Shown: positions 15,661 to 23,107 of the stretch, in pieces
Position numbering within the stretch: position 1 is the first letter of the stretch
How the letters are laid out: the number at the start of each line of letters is the position of its first letter
NCBI RefSeq assembly: GCF_013408145.1
Contig: NZ_JACBZI010000001.1
Span: 496,001-560,000, forward strand
Length of the DNA: 64,000 nucleotides
Direction of reading: 5' to 3'
From: Nocardioides marinus
GTDB taxonomy: Bacteria; Actinomycetota; Actinomycetes; Propionibacteriales; Nocardioidaceae
Made by a program: the position numbers and the translations under genes
Notes under the pieces: generated by a model
Told to the model about the DNA's origin: nothing
Database searches by the model: none
The model's input: the letters and a program-made list of their open reading frames with translations, nothing else

Positions 15661-18567
15661 ATGACCGAGACGGTGAGCGGCGCAGGATCGCAGGCGAAGG
15701 CCGGAGCGGGCCTCGCCATCGAGCGCGTCTTCAGCACCGAGGGCACCCACCCCTACGACGAGCTGACCTGGGAGCGCCGCGACGTCGTCCAGACCAACTG
15801 GAAGACCGGCGAGACCGTCTTCGAGCAGAAGGGCGTGGAGTTCCCCTCGACCTGGTCGGTCAACGCCTCGACCATCGTCACGACCAAGTACTTCCGCGGA
15901 GCGGTGGGCAGCGAGGCGCGGGAGTGGAGCCTCAAGCAGCTCATCGACCGCGTGGTGAAGACCTACACCAAGGCCGGCATCGACCACGGCTACTTCGCCA
16001 CCGAGACCGACGCCGAGGTCTTCGAGCACGAGCTGACCTGGCTGCTGGTCAACCAGTACTTCTCCTTCAACTCCCCGGTCTGGTTCAACGTGGGCACCCC
16101 GAGCCCGCAGCAGGTCTCGGCCTGCTTCATCCTCTCCGTCGACGACTCGATGGACTCGATCCTGAACTGGTACAAGGAGGAGGGCTTCATCTTCAAGGGC
16201 GGCTCCGGTGCCGGTCTGAACCTCTCCCGCATCCGCTCCTCCAAGGAGCTCCTCTCCTCCGGTGGCACCGCCTCGGGCCCGGTCTCCTTCATGCGCGGCG
16301 CCGACGCCTCCGCGGGCACCATCAAGTCCGGTGGCGCCACCCGCCGTGCGGCCAAGATGGTCGTCCTCGACGTCGACCACCCCGACATCGAGGAGTTCGT
16401 GCAGACCAAGGCGCGCGAGGAGGACAAGATCCGCGTCCTGCGTGACGCCGGCTTCGACATGGAACTCGGCGGCAACGACATCACGTCGGTGCAGTACCAG
16501 AACGCCAACAACTCCGTGCGCGTCAGCGACGAGTTCATGCGCGCGGTCGAGGAGGGCACCGACTTCGGTCTGCGCGCCCGCAAGACCGGCGAGGTCATCG
16601 AGACCGTCGACGCCCGCGACCTGTGGCGCAAGATCGCCACCGCCGCGTGGGAGTGCGCCGACCCGGGCCTGCAGTACGACGACACGATCAACGACTGGCA
16701 CACCAACCCCGAGACCGGGCGCATCACCGCGTCCAACCCGTGCTCGGAGTACATGTCGCTGGACAACTCCTCCTGCAACCTCGCCTCCCTGAACCTGCTG
16801 AAGTTCCTCAAGGACGACGACACCTTCGACGCCGAGCTGTTCGCGAAGGCGGTGGAGTTCATCATCACCGCGATGGACATCTCCATCTGCTTCGCCGACT
16901 TCCCGACCGAGTCGATCGGCCAGACCACCGTCGACTACCGCCAGCTCGGCATCGGCTACGCCAACCTCGGCGCGCTGCTGATGGCGATGGGGCTGGGCTA
17001 CGACTCCGACGGTGGCCGTGCGATGGCCGCCACCATCACCTCGCTGATGACCGGTGTCTCCTACAAGCGCTCGGCCGAGCTGGCCGGCGTGGTGGGCCCC
17101 TACAACGGCTACGCCCGCAACGCCGAGGCCCACAAGCGGGTCATGCGCAAGCACCAGGCCGCCAACGACTCGGTGCGCACCCTGCACGTCAACGACTCCG
17201 CGACCCACAAGCTGGCCAGCGCCGCGTGGGCCGAGGTCGTCGCCCTGGGCGAGAAGAACGGCTTCCGCAACGCGCAGGCCTCGGTGCTCGCACCGACCGG
17301 CACCATCGGCTTCATGATGGACTGCGACACCACCGGCATCGAGCCCGACTTCTCCCTGGTGAAGTTCAAGAAGCTCGTCGGCGGCGGCTCGATGCAGATC
17401 GTCAACCAGACGATCCCGCGGGCGCTGAAGAAGATCGGCTACCAGCCCGAGCAGATCGAGGCGATCGTCGACTACATCGCCGAGCACGGCCACGTCATCG
17501 ACGCCCCGGGCCTGAAGACCGAGCACTACGAGATCTTCGACACCGCCATGGGTGCCCGCTCGCTCAAGCCGATGGGCCACGTGCGGATGATGGCGGCCTG
17601 CCAGCCGTTCCTGTCCGGCGCCATCTCCAAGACTGTCAACCTCCCCGAGAGCGCGACGATCGAGGAGATCGAGGACGTCTACTTCCAGTCCTGGAAGCTC
17701 GGCCTGAAGGCCACGGCGATCTACCGCGACAACTGCAAGGTCGGCCAGCCGCTCTCCGACGGTGGCGGCAAGGCCAAGAAGGACGCGGCCGACGCTGCGG
17801 ACGCCGCGGCTGCCGCCGAGGTCGTGGAGAAGGTCGTGGAGAAGGTCGTCTACGCCCCGACCCGCAAGCGCCTGCCGAAGTCGCGCGTCTCGCGCACCAC
17901 CTCCTTCACCGTGGGTGGCGCCGAGGGCTACATGACCTCCGGTGCCCATGACGACGGCGAGCTGGGCGAGATCTTCCTCAAGCTCGGCAAGCAGGGCTCG
18001 ACCCTGGCCGGCGTGATGGACGCGTTCTCGATCGCGGTCAGCATCGGCCTGCAGTACGGCGTGCCGCTGGAGACCTACGTCTCGAAGTTCACCAACCTGC
18101 GCTTCGAGCCGGCCGGTCTCACCGACGACGCCGACGTGCGGATGGCCCAGTCGCTGATGGACTACGTGTTCCGTCGCCTCGCGCTGGACTACCTGCCCTT
18201 CGAGTCGCGCCAGGCCCTGGGCATCTACTCGGCCGAGGAGCGCCAGCGCTACCTCGAGACCGGCTCGTACGAGCCCACCGAGGAGACCGGCTCCGCGGCC
18301 GAGCTGATGGAGTCGGCCCCGACCGACAAGGGCGCCCCGGTAGACATCACCATCGAGGAGCGTCAGGTGGTCGAGCAGCCGACGAGCGCCAGCGAGGAGG
18401 CGGGCGTCGAGACCACCAAGCAGGCCCACACCTCCGCCGAGCTCATGGAGAAGATCACCGGCTCCGCGATCGACTCCCCGCTCTGCTTCACCTGCGGCAC
18501 CAAGATGCGCCCGGCCGGCTCCTGCTACGTCTGCGAGGGCTGCGGCAGCACCTCTGGCTGCAGCTGA
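15661..18567 (+). CDS. nrdJ: Class II (adenosylcobalamin-dependent) ribonucleotide reductase
   Basis: 968 residues from the ATG at 15661, with GAGGAG upstream. It reduces ribonucleotides to deoxyribonucleotides using a thiyl radical generated from coenzyme B12. Recognisable parts are the substrate-site cysteine in ACFILSVDD, GGSGAGLNLSR, the catalytic NPCSE near residue 360, and LAPTGTIGF. The C-terminus has the redox and zinc tail with CFTCGTKM and CYVCEGCG. An Ala/Lys-rich linker (about residues 700-735) precedes the C-terminal region. Residues about 903-919 (VVEQPTSASEEAGVETT) are encoded by an interspersed repeat. Probably under NrdR control through the boxes upstream of nrdR. Confidence 0.96.
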   Translation: MTETVSGAGSQAKAGAGLAIERVFSTEGTHPYDELTWERRDVVQTNWKTGETVFEQKGVEFPSTWSVNASTIVTTKYFRGAVGSEAREWSLKQLIDRVVKTYTKAGIDHGYFATETDAEVFEHELTWLLVNQYFSFNSPVWFNVGTPSPQQVSACFILSVDDSMDSILNWYKEEGFIFKGGSGAGLNLSRIRSSKELLSSGGTASGPVSFMRGADASAGTIKSGGATRRAAKMVVLDVDHPDIEEFVQTKAREEDKIRVLRDAGFDMELGGNDITSVQYQNANNSVRVSDEFMRAVEEGTDFGLRARKTGEVIETVDARDLWRKIATAAWECADPGLQYDDTINDWHTNPETGRITASNPCSEYMSLDNSSCNLASLNLLKFLKDDDTFDAELFAKAVEFIITAMDISICFADFPTESIGQTTVDYRQLGIGYANLGALLMAMGLGYDSDGGRAMAATITSLMTGVSYKRSAELAGVVGPYNGYARNAEAHKRVMRKHQAANDSVRTLHVNDSATHKLASAAWAEVVALGEKNGFRNAQASVLAPTGTIGFMMDCDTTGIEPDFSLVKFKKLVGGGSMQIVNQTIPRALKKIGYQPEQIEAIVDYIAEHGHVIDAPGLKTEHYEIFDTAMGARSLKPMGHVRMMAACQPFLSGAISKTVNLPESATIEEIEDVYFQSWKLGLKATAIYRDNCKVGQPLSDGGGKAKKDAADAADAAAAAEVVEKVVEKVVYAPTRKRLPKSRVSRTTSFTVGGAEGYMTSGAHDDGELGEIFLKLGKQGSTLAGVMDAFSIAVSIGLQYGVPLETYVSKFTNLRFEPAGLTDDADVRMAQSLMDYVFRRLALDYLPFESRQALGIYSAEERQRYLETGSYEPTEETGSAAELMESAPTDKGAPVDITIEERQVVEQPTSASEEAGVETTKQAHTSAELMEKITGSAIDSPLCFTCGTKMRPAGSCYVCEGCGSTSGCS
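18366..18417. repeat. Palindromic repeat copy within nrdJ
   Basis: Begins GGTGGTCGAGCAG and ends GCGTCGAGACCACC, with a shuffled core (GACGAGCGCCAGCGAGGAGG). It is read in frame in the linker before the C-terminal zinc tail of NrdJ. Confidence 0.75.
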
Positions 18568-18579
18568 CGCAAACCACGT

Positions 18580-18621
18580 GGCGCGGGGTCCAGCCGAGTT
18601 CCTTCGGCTCGGCCCCGCGCC
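18580..18621. terminator. Hairpin between nrdJ and the defence island
   Basis: GGCGCGGGG (18580-18588) pairs with CCCCGCGCC (18613-18621), and inside it AGCCGA (18592-18597) pairs with TCGGCT (18604-18609). It lies between the convergent nrdJ and nuclease-like genes and marks the left edge of the lower-GC island. Confidence 0.75.
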
Positions 18622-18627
18622 CAGTGG

Positions 18628-19161
18628 TCAATAGCCGAAGACGTTGACGCTGATGACGTCAACCTCGCGTCTTGGATCGCCGAAGAAGGCGCCCATCCGA
18701 CGGGCGACCAGCGGGAAGGGCTTCTCGCGAGGAGTGCCATCCTCGCGCCAGTTGTGATTGGGCACGATGAGGAACAGGTGTTGGGCGTCGACCGAGATGT
18801 GGGCTTTCCACAGGTCCTTGAGATCATGATTGTTCGTGGTGGTTCCGCCGCGCTCCACCTCTGCCAAGATGCCCCGACGGCTGTCGAAACGGTAGAAGAA
18901 GTCCGGCCTGGCCCTCGTGACGAGGCCATCTTGGGGTGTCAGCACGACTTCCTCCTCGAAGCCCAGCCGGTCCCGGAGAAGTGTCGCGAAGTGATCCTGC
19001 AGCCGCTTGCTACTGGCGTTGTGGACATGCAATGACGCGATCTCGTCCGATGCCGCACCGATATGGCGAACCAGCTCACCCGCGAGTTCGTCCACGAGCG
19101 TCAGTTCGGCTGCGTCCTCGGGGTCCATGGGAGTCTTTGCCCAACGTTGGTGGGATGTCAT
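18628..19161 (-). CDS. PD-(D/E)XK-like protein of unknown function in the defence island
   Basis: 177 residues. A helical N-terminal part precedes a segment that looks like a nuclease core: ARPDFFYRF with Asp87, then ILAEVERGG with Glu101 and Glu103, and a following helix DLKDLWKAHI. The spacing fits the PD-(D/E)XK fold, but the usual Lys of the ExK is Glu here, so activity is uncertain and the call rests on pattern only. Start ATG at 19161; ATG at 19128 is possible. It reads in the same direction as the vsr-like gene 78 bases upstream and lies in visibly lower-GC DNA. It could be the cleaving partner of the cytosine methyltransferase. Confidence 0.5.
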   Translation of the reverse strand: MTSHQRWAKTPMDPEDAAELTLVDELAGELVRHIGAASDEIASLHVHNASSKRLQDHFATLLRDRLGFEEEVVLTPQDGLVTRARPDFFYRFDSRRGILAEVERGGTTTNNHDLKDLWKAHISVDAQHLFLIVPNHNWREDGTPREKPFPLVARRMGAFFGDPRREVDVISVNVFGY

Positions 19162-19238
19162 ACGCGCAGCTTGGCCGACGCTGCCTCGTGCTGAGGGGTG
19201 TGGCCGGATCAGGGCGGATCGCGGCGTTCACGACCTAC

Positions 19239-19724
19239 TCAGCCGAGCAGCCCCCGGTAGGTCTGGACGATGAGATCGGCTCCCTGATCCGGTGGGGTGT
19301 GCTCCCAGATGCGGAGCGAGGTCAGATGCATCGATCGAAGTGCGGCATCGGTGGACCGGTCACGCGCCCAGTTCCCCCGGATCTTCTCGTGCCAGAAGTC
19401 CGCTCTTGTCTTGGGTGGCACGAAGTGGTCAGGGCACCCGTGCCAGAAGCATCCGTCGATAAACACGTACAACCCCGCTCTCGTGAAGGTGAGGTCGGCC
19501 CGCCGCCTTCTATCGAACGGAAGTGGCTGGTCCACGCGAAAGCGAAAGCCACGACCATGGACGAGTCGGCGGATCGCGAGCTCCGGTCCTGTGTCTCGAC
19601 GTCGATTGGCACGCATCGTCGCGCGGGTTGCGGGGCTTACAGGTTCCTCGGCCGTCGGTGGCAACACATATCTTGCGAGAGACACACCGTGGCGGTTCCC
19701 TCTCGGGTCGTTCTCGCCTGGCAT
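19239..19724 (-). CDS. vsr: Very short patch repair (Vsr) family endonuclease
   Basis: 161 residues, the usual Vsr length. Family signatures are ATRATMRANRRRDTGPEL near the N-terminus, RADLTF with the catalytic Asp77, FIDGCFWHGCPDHF, and the later KTRADFWHEKIRGNWARD. Vsr nicks 5' of the T in T:G mismatches that arise by deamination of 5-methylcytosine, and is normally paired with a C5-cytosine methyltransferase. One is encoded at 21049-22962. Start codons of this gene and the divergent GHKL ATPase gene are only 26 bases apart. The sequence suggests a repair partner, though some Vsr-fold proteins are restriction enzymes. Confidence 0.93.
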   Translation of the reverse strand: MPGENDPRGNRHGVSLARYVLPPTAEEPVSPATRATMRANRRRDTGPELAIRRLVHGRGFRFRVDQPLPFDRRRRADLTFTRAGLYVFIDGCFWHGCPDHFVPPKTRADFWHEKIRGNWARDRSTDAALRSMHLTSLRIWEHTPPDQGADLIVQTYRGLLG

Positions 19725-19750
19725 GCTTCAACCCTAGGAGGAACGCTCCG

Positions 19751-21040
19751 ATGACTTTGGAAAAGACGATCGAGATCGCGCCGTCGGCTGCTCGCCTGAC
19801 TGGGTCTCTGCGGGACATCGGGTACGACTTCCCCACTGCGGTCGCCGACCTCGTTGATAATTCGATCACCGCTGGTGCGTCGAGGATCAACGTCTACACC
19901 CACTTCGAGCCGCACGGGTCATACGTATTGATCAGTGACGATGGCTCGGGCATGACCGAGCGGGGACTGATCGAGGCTCTCAGGTTCGGCACCCGTAGAA
20001 GCTATGCGACCAATGAGCTCGGACGCTTCGGACTAGGGCTCAAGACCGGCACGTTTTCGCAGTGCCGACGGCTCAGTGTTGCGACTAGGACTTCGCCGAA
20101 GCGGCCGCAGGTCCGAGTCATGACCCTTGACCTCAACCGGATCTCGCGGACCGACAGCTGGGACATCACGGCGGAGGAGAGCTCTCCTGCAATCGACCGC
20201 GCTCGTGACCTACTGCGCGAGTCCCCCGGCACGGTCGTGGTCTGGGAGGACTTGGACCGGGTTCTTCCCGAGCGGTACGCAGAGAGCGGATGGGGGAGAC
20301 GTCGTCTCCGATCGCTGGCATCGAAGACCGCAGGTCACTTGGCCATGGTGTTCCACCGGTTCATAGCCGGGGATGTCCGCGGCAGGGGCGAGGTGGTGAT
20401 CTCAGTCGACGGCGAGAAGTTGGTTCCCTGGGATCCGTTCGCTCCAAGAGAGCAAGCTCGCCGCGTGCTTGCCGAGCATTCGTTCGAGATCGAGACCCAG
20501 TCAGGATCGTCGGAAGTGCGGTTCCGCGGCTACGTTCTGCCGTCGAGGGACCGATTCTCATCGATGGAGGAGTTCGAGCGCCTCTCCGGTCCGCTCAAGT
20601 GGAATCGACAGCAGGGCCTCTACATCTATCGAGCCGACAGGTTGGTGCAGCACGGCGGGTGGTCGGGCATCCGTGGGATAGATGAGCACATGAAGCTGGC
20701 CCGCGCGTCGGTGGACTTCGACACAGATCTGGACGAGTCCTTCCAGATCAACGTTGCCAAGATGAGCGTCGACCTTCCGCCCACCCTGCGTCAGATGCTG
20801 GAGCGGCCGGTCCACGAGCTCTGCGTTCTGGCCGACGACGCCTATCGGAGGTCGGCGAATTCCGCCGGCCGGAACGGGCAGCAGTCCAAGATGCCGAAGG
20901 GCTCAGAGGTGGCGCTGAAGAGCGTCGGCGTGGTGCTGAAGAAGGCGATGCTGGACGACTCGACCCTCCCGGAGTTCCGGCGGGCCATCGAACGCGTCCG
21001 GGCCGAGCACCCGCAGTTGGCGGCCCAGCTGGAGCTCTGA
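19751..21040 (+). CDS. GHKL ATPase of the prokaryotic MORC/MutL-like type
   Basis: 429 residues from the ATG at 19751, preceded by AGGAGG. The Bergerat ATP fold is clear: N-box DLVDNSITA with Asn37, G1 SDDGSGM at residues 62-68, and GRFGLGLKTG at 91-100. FGTRRSYATNELG forms the lid region. The part after residue 130 looks like an S5-type transducer followed by a helical C-terminal tail. Prokaryotic MORC-like ATPases are known from restriction-modification neighbourhoods and are thought to clamp or remodel DNA. Its place between vsr and the methyltransferase gene supports that reading. It is convergent with the methyltransferase gene, with eight bases between stops. Confidence 0.85.
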   Translation: MTLEKTIEIAPSAARLTGSLRDIGYDFPTAVADLVDNSITAGASRINVYTHFEPHGSYVLISDDGSGMTERGLIEALRFGTRRSYATNELGRFGLGLKTGTFSQCRRLSVATRTSPKRPQVRVMTLDLNRISRTDSWDITAEESSPAIDRARDLLRESPGTVVVWEDLDRVLPERYAESGWGRRRLRSLASKTAGHLAMVFHRFIAGDVRGRGEVVISVDGEKLVPWDPFAPREQARRVLAEHSFEIETQSGSSEVRFRGYVLPSRDRFSSMEEFERLSGPLKWNRQQGLYIYRADRLVQHGGWSGIRGIDEHMKLARASVDFDTDLDESFQINVAKMSVDLPPTLRQMLERPVHELCVLADDAYRRSANSAGRNGQQSKMPKGSEVALKSVGVVLKKAMLDDSTLPEFRRAIERVRAEHPQLAAQLEL

Positions 21041-21048
21041 GCACTTCC

Positions 21049-22962
21049 TCAGCGCTGTGCGTACTTGCACCAAGCCCTCAGGGGGCACTCCTCGCATCCG
21101 GGAGCTTTGGGGGTACACAACTTCGCACCCAGCTCGACCAAGGCGGTCTGCGCTAGACGACTCTCCTCGTCGAAACCGATCAAGCGGCTGACCGCTATCC
21201 GTCCGTCGGAGTTGCGGTTCTTGAGCCAACGCTCTGTGCCCTGGAAGAATCGGCCGGCCACTCGCAGTGCGGGAGTATTCGCGATGACGGGCTCCTCGCC
21301 CTCTGGGTCCGCGATCATGGCCAGCTCGGCGGCAGACCTGCGCACGAGGCCGTCCGTCACCTGGGCGGCCAACTGATCGTCGGTGAGCGAGTACCCGTGG
21401 TCCACCATTGTTGCGGCGAGGTCGAGCATCGTGTGCACCTGTTCAACACCCTCGATCCACGACGCGATCTCCAGCGCCACCTCGCGATTTTCCAGGAACC
21501 TCTCGGGGCTACTCCACGCAGACAACGACGGCCACAACGCGTCGATCACGACCTGAGGCTGATTGCTGAGCAAGGAATCGCCCAGCATCACGAGCCAGCG
21601 AGAGCCAGAGCGCAGCCACGGACTGACGAGACCGGATGTGCGACCCCACGCGACCAACGCCGTCTTGGTCATTTCGGTGGTCACTGCAACGTCCCTCGCA
21701 CCCTCTCGGAGGATGCCCGCCACCGCTGACCCGATCGCCATCGCGACCTTCGGTGGCACAGCATTGCCGATCTGCCTGAATGCGGCGGTCGGTGGTCCCG
21801 CGAACCGGAAGTGGTCCGGAAACGTCTGGATCCGAGCCGCTTCGCGGATAGTGATCGTCCGGTTCTGCTCGGGATGGATGTACCAGTAGCCGTCTTTGGC
21901 TATGTGCGCCGTGATCGTGCGGGACAGATCGTCCGCGTCCAAGCGCTTGTACTTATCGTCGAAGATGTCGTCGCGATAGCGCTTGAGTTCCTCGGGGAGC
22001 TCGGAGTACTTGGTCTTCGTGTCGAGGTGCTCGAAGGCTTCGGCATCATCGTCACGGACGCGTCTGGTGACGTGGTCGTATACGCGGTTGGAGTGCGAGG
22101 CTCGCACTCCTGCGCGCATCTCGCGCTGGAATGCCGTCTTCGGTCCGGCGTACTCGCGCCACGAGTGGCGTGTCTCGTCGAACAACCAGCCTTCCTTGGG
22201 TCCTACGGGAGGCAGATCTCGAATGGCGTTCCCGAGCGTGACCTTGCGATTCGACTCCTCCGGCCAGTCGAACTGAAGACCTTCGGCGATCGCCACCAGG
22301 ATCAGACGTTGGCGAAACTGCGGGACACCGTACTTGTAGGTATCGACGACCCTCTCTTGGACCGAGTATCCCCAGTCCTCGAGTCGTCGCACGATTGAGC
22401 GGAGGATGAACATCTCTCGGTCCAGCGCCATGTCGGGAACGTTCTCCATGATCACAGCTCGGGGCTTCGCCAGCCGCACGATCTCCAAGTAGGACTCCCA
22501 CAGATCGCGTCGACGGTCGTGAGCCTCCCTGAGCCCGTGCTGGACCAAGTAGCGCATGCCCGATCGTCCAGCCTTCGAGAACGGCTGGCAGGGCGGCCCA
22601 CCGGCGATGACGTCGATGTTCACGGCGCGAAGGATGCTGCCGACCTCTGCGATGCGATCCGGGTCGCCCAAGTCCCAGCCGACGGACATGCCGCCGAAGT
22701 GGTGGGCATGGGTCTGTAGGGCATCGGTGTCGAAATCTGCGCCGAAGACGACACGCATGCCGGCGTCCTCCAACCCGAGACTCATGCCACCAGCGCCAGA
22801 GAAGAGGTCCGCTGCCAAAAGGGGACGGTCGGGGGAGCGACGCAACCTGCGCGCCAACGCGACGGTCTGCTCGACGTCCGCGCAGTGGTCCGGGTGCGGT
22901 GGCAGTCGCAGGGCTTGCCCTCGGTCCAGTCGCTGCCGATCCGCCGCACCCGCTCCACTCAC
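21049..22962 (-). CDS. C5-cytosine DNA methyltransferase fused to a MutY/Nth-like [4Fe-4S] domain
   Basis: 637 residues from a GTG at 22962; the N-terminal 45 residues are poorly constrained. Methyltransferase motifs: I DLFSGAGG (52-59), IV GGPPCQPFSKAG with nucleophile Cys125, VI ENVP (173-176), VIII QFRQRL (215-220), and X RQIGNAVPP (396-404). From about residue 450 a second module aligns by eye with MutY/EndoIII glycosylases, ending ALVELGAKLCTPKAPGCEEC with Cys616, 623, 626 and 632 in the exact C-x6-C-x2-C-x5-C cluster spacing. The position of the glycosylase catalytic Asp seems to be Asn562 (ANTPALRV), and the helix-hairpin-helix glycines are altered, so the module may bind rather than excise bases. 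Confidence 0.88.
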   Translation of the reverse strand: MSGAGAADRQRLDRGQALRLPPHPDHCADVEQTVALARRLRRSPDRPLLAADLFSGAGGMSLGLEDAGMRVVFGADFDTDALQTHAHHFGGMSVGWDLGDPDRIAEVGSILRAVNIDVIAGGPPCQPFSKAGRSGMRYLVQHGLREAHDRRRDLWESYLEIVRLAKPRAVIMENVPDMALDREMFILRSIVRRLEDWGYSVQERVVDTYKYGVPQFRQRLILVAIAEGLQFDWPEESNRKVTLGNAIRDLPPVGPKEGWLFDETRHSWREYAGPKTAFQREMRAGVRASHSNRVYDHVTRRVRDDDAEAFEHLDTKTKYSELPEELKRYRDDIFDDKYKRLDADDLSRTITAHIAKDGYWYIHPEQNRTITIREAARIQTFPDHFRFAGPPTAAFRQIGNAVPPKVAMAIGSAVAGILREGARDVAVTTEMTKTALVAWGRTSGLVSPWLRSGSRWLVMLGDSLLSNQPQVVIDALWPSLSAWSSPERFLENREVALEIASWIEGVEQVHTMLDLAATMVDHGYSLTDDQLAAQVTDGLVRRSAAELAMIADPEGEEPVIANTPALRVAGRFFQGTERWLKNRNSDGRIAVSRLIGFDEESRLAQTALVELGAKLCTPKAPGCEECPLRAWCKYAQR

Positions 22963-22964
22963 AC

Positions 22965-23001
22965 GGTGATGCTATGTGTCTGCACCGACAGGAGCATCAC
23001 C
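22965..23001. promoter_or_regulatory. Inverted repeat in the divergent methyltransferase/Z1 promoter region
   Basis: GGTGATGCT (22965-22973) and AGCATCACC (22993-23001) are perfect inverted copies 28 bases apart centre to centre, in the 145-base gap between two divergent starts. The layout suits an operator that sets the balance of the two island operons. No regulator gene was recognised in the island. Confidence 0.45.
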
Positions 23002-23107
23002 AAGTGCCCGGGGATCCGTGAGGATGCTCAGGATCTGCAGATGAAACGCCACCAGAGTCCTGAGAAGACGGCTGCCCATCCAGTACCGTCCCCGCGGAGG
23101 TAAAGCT

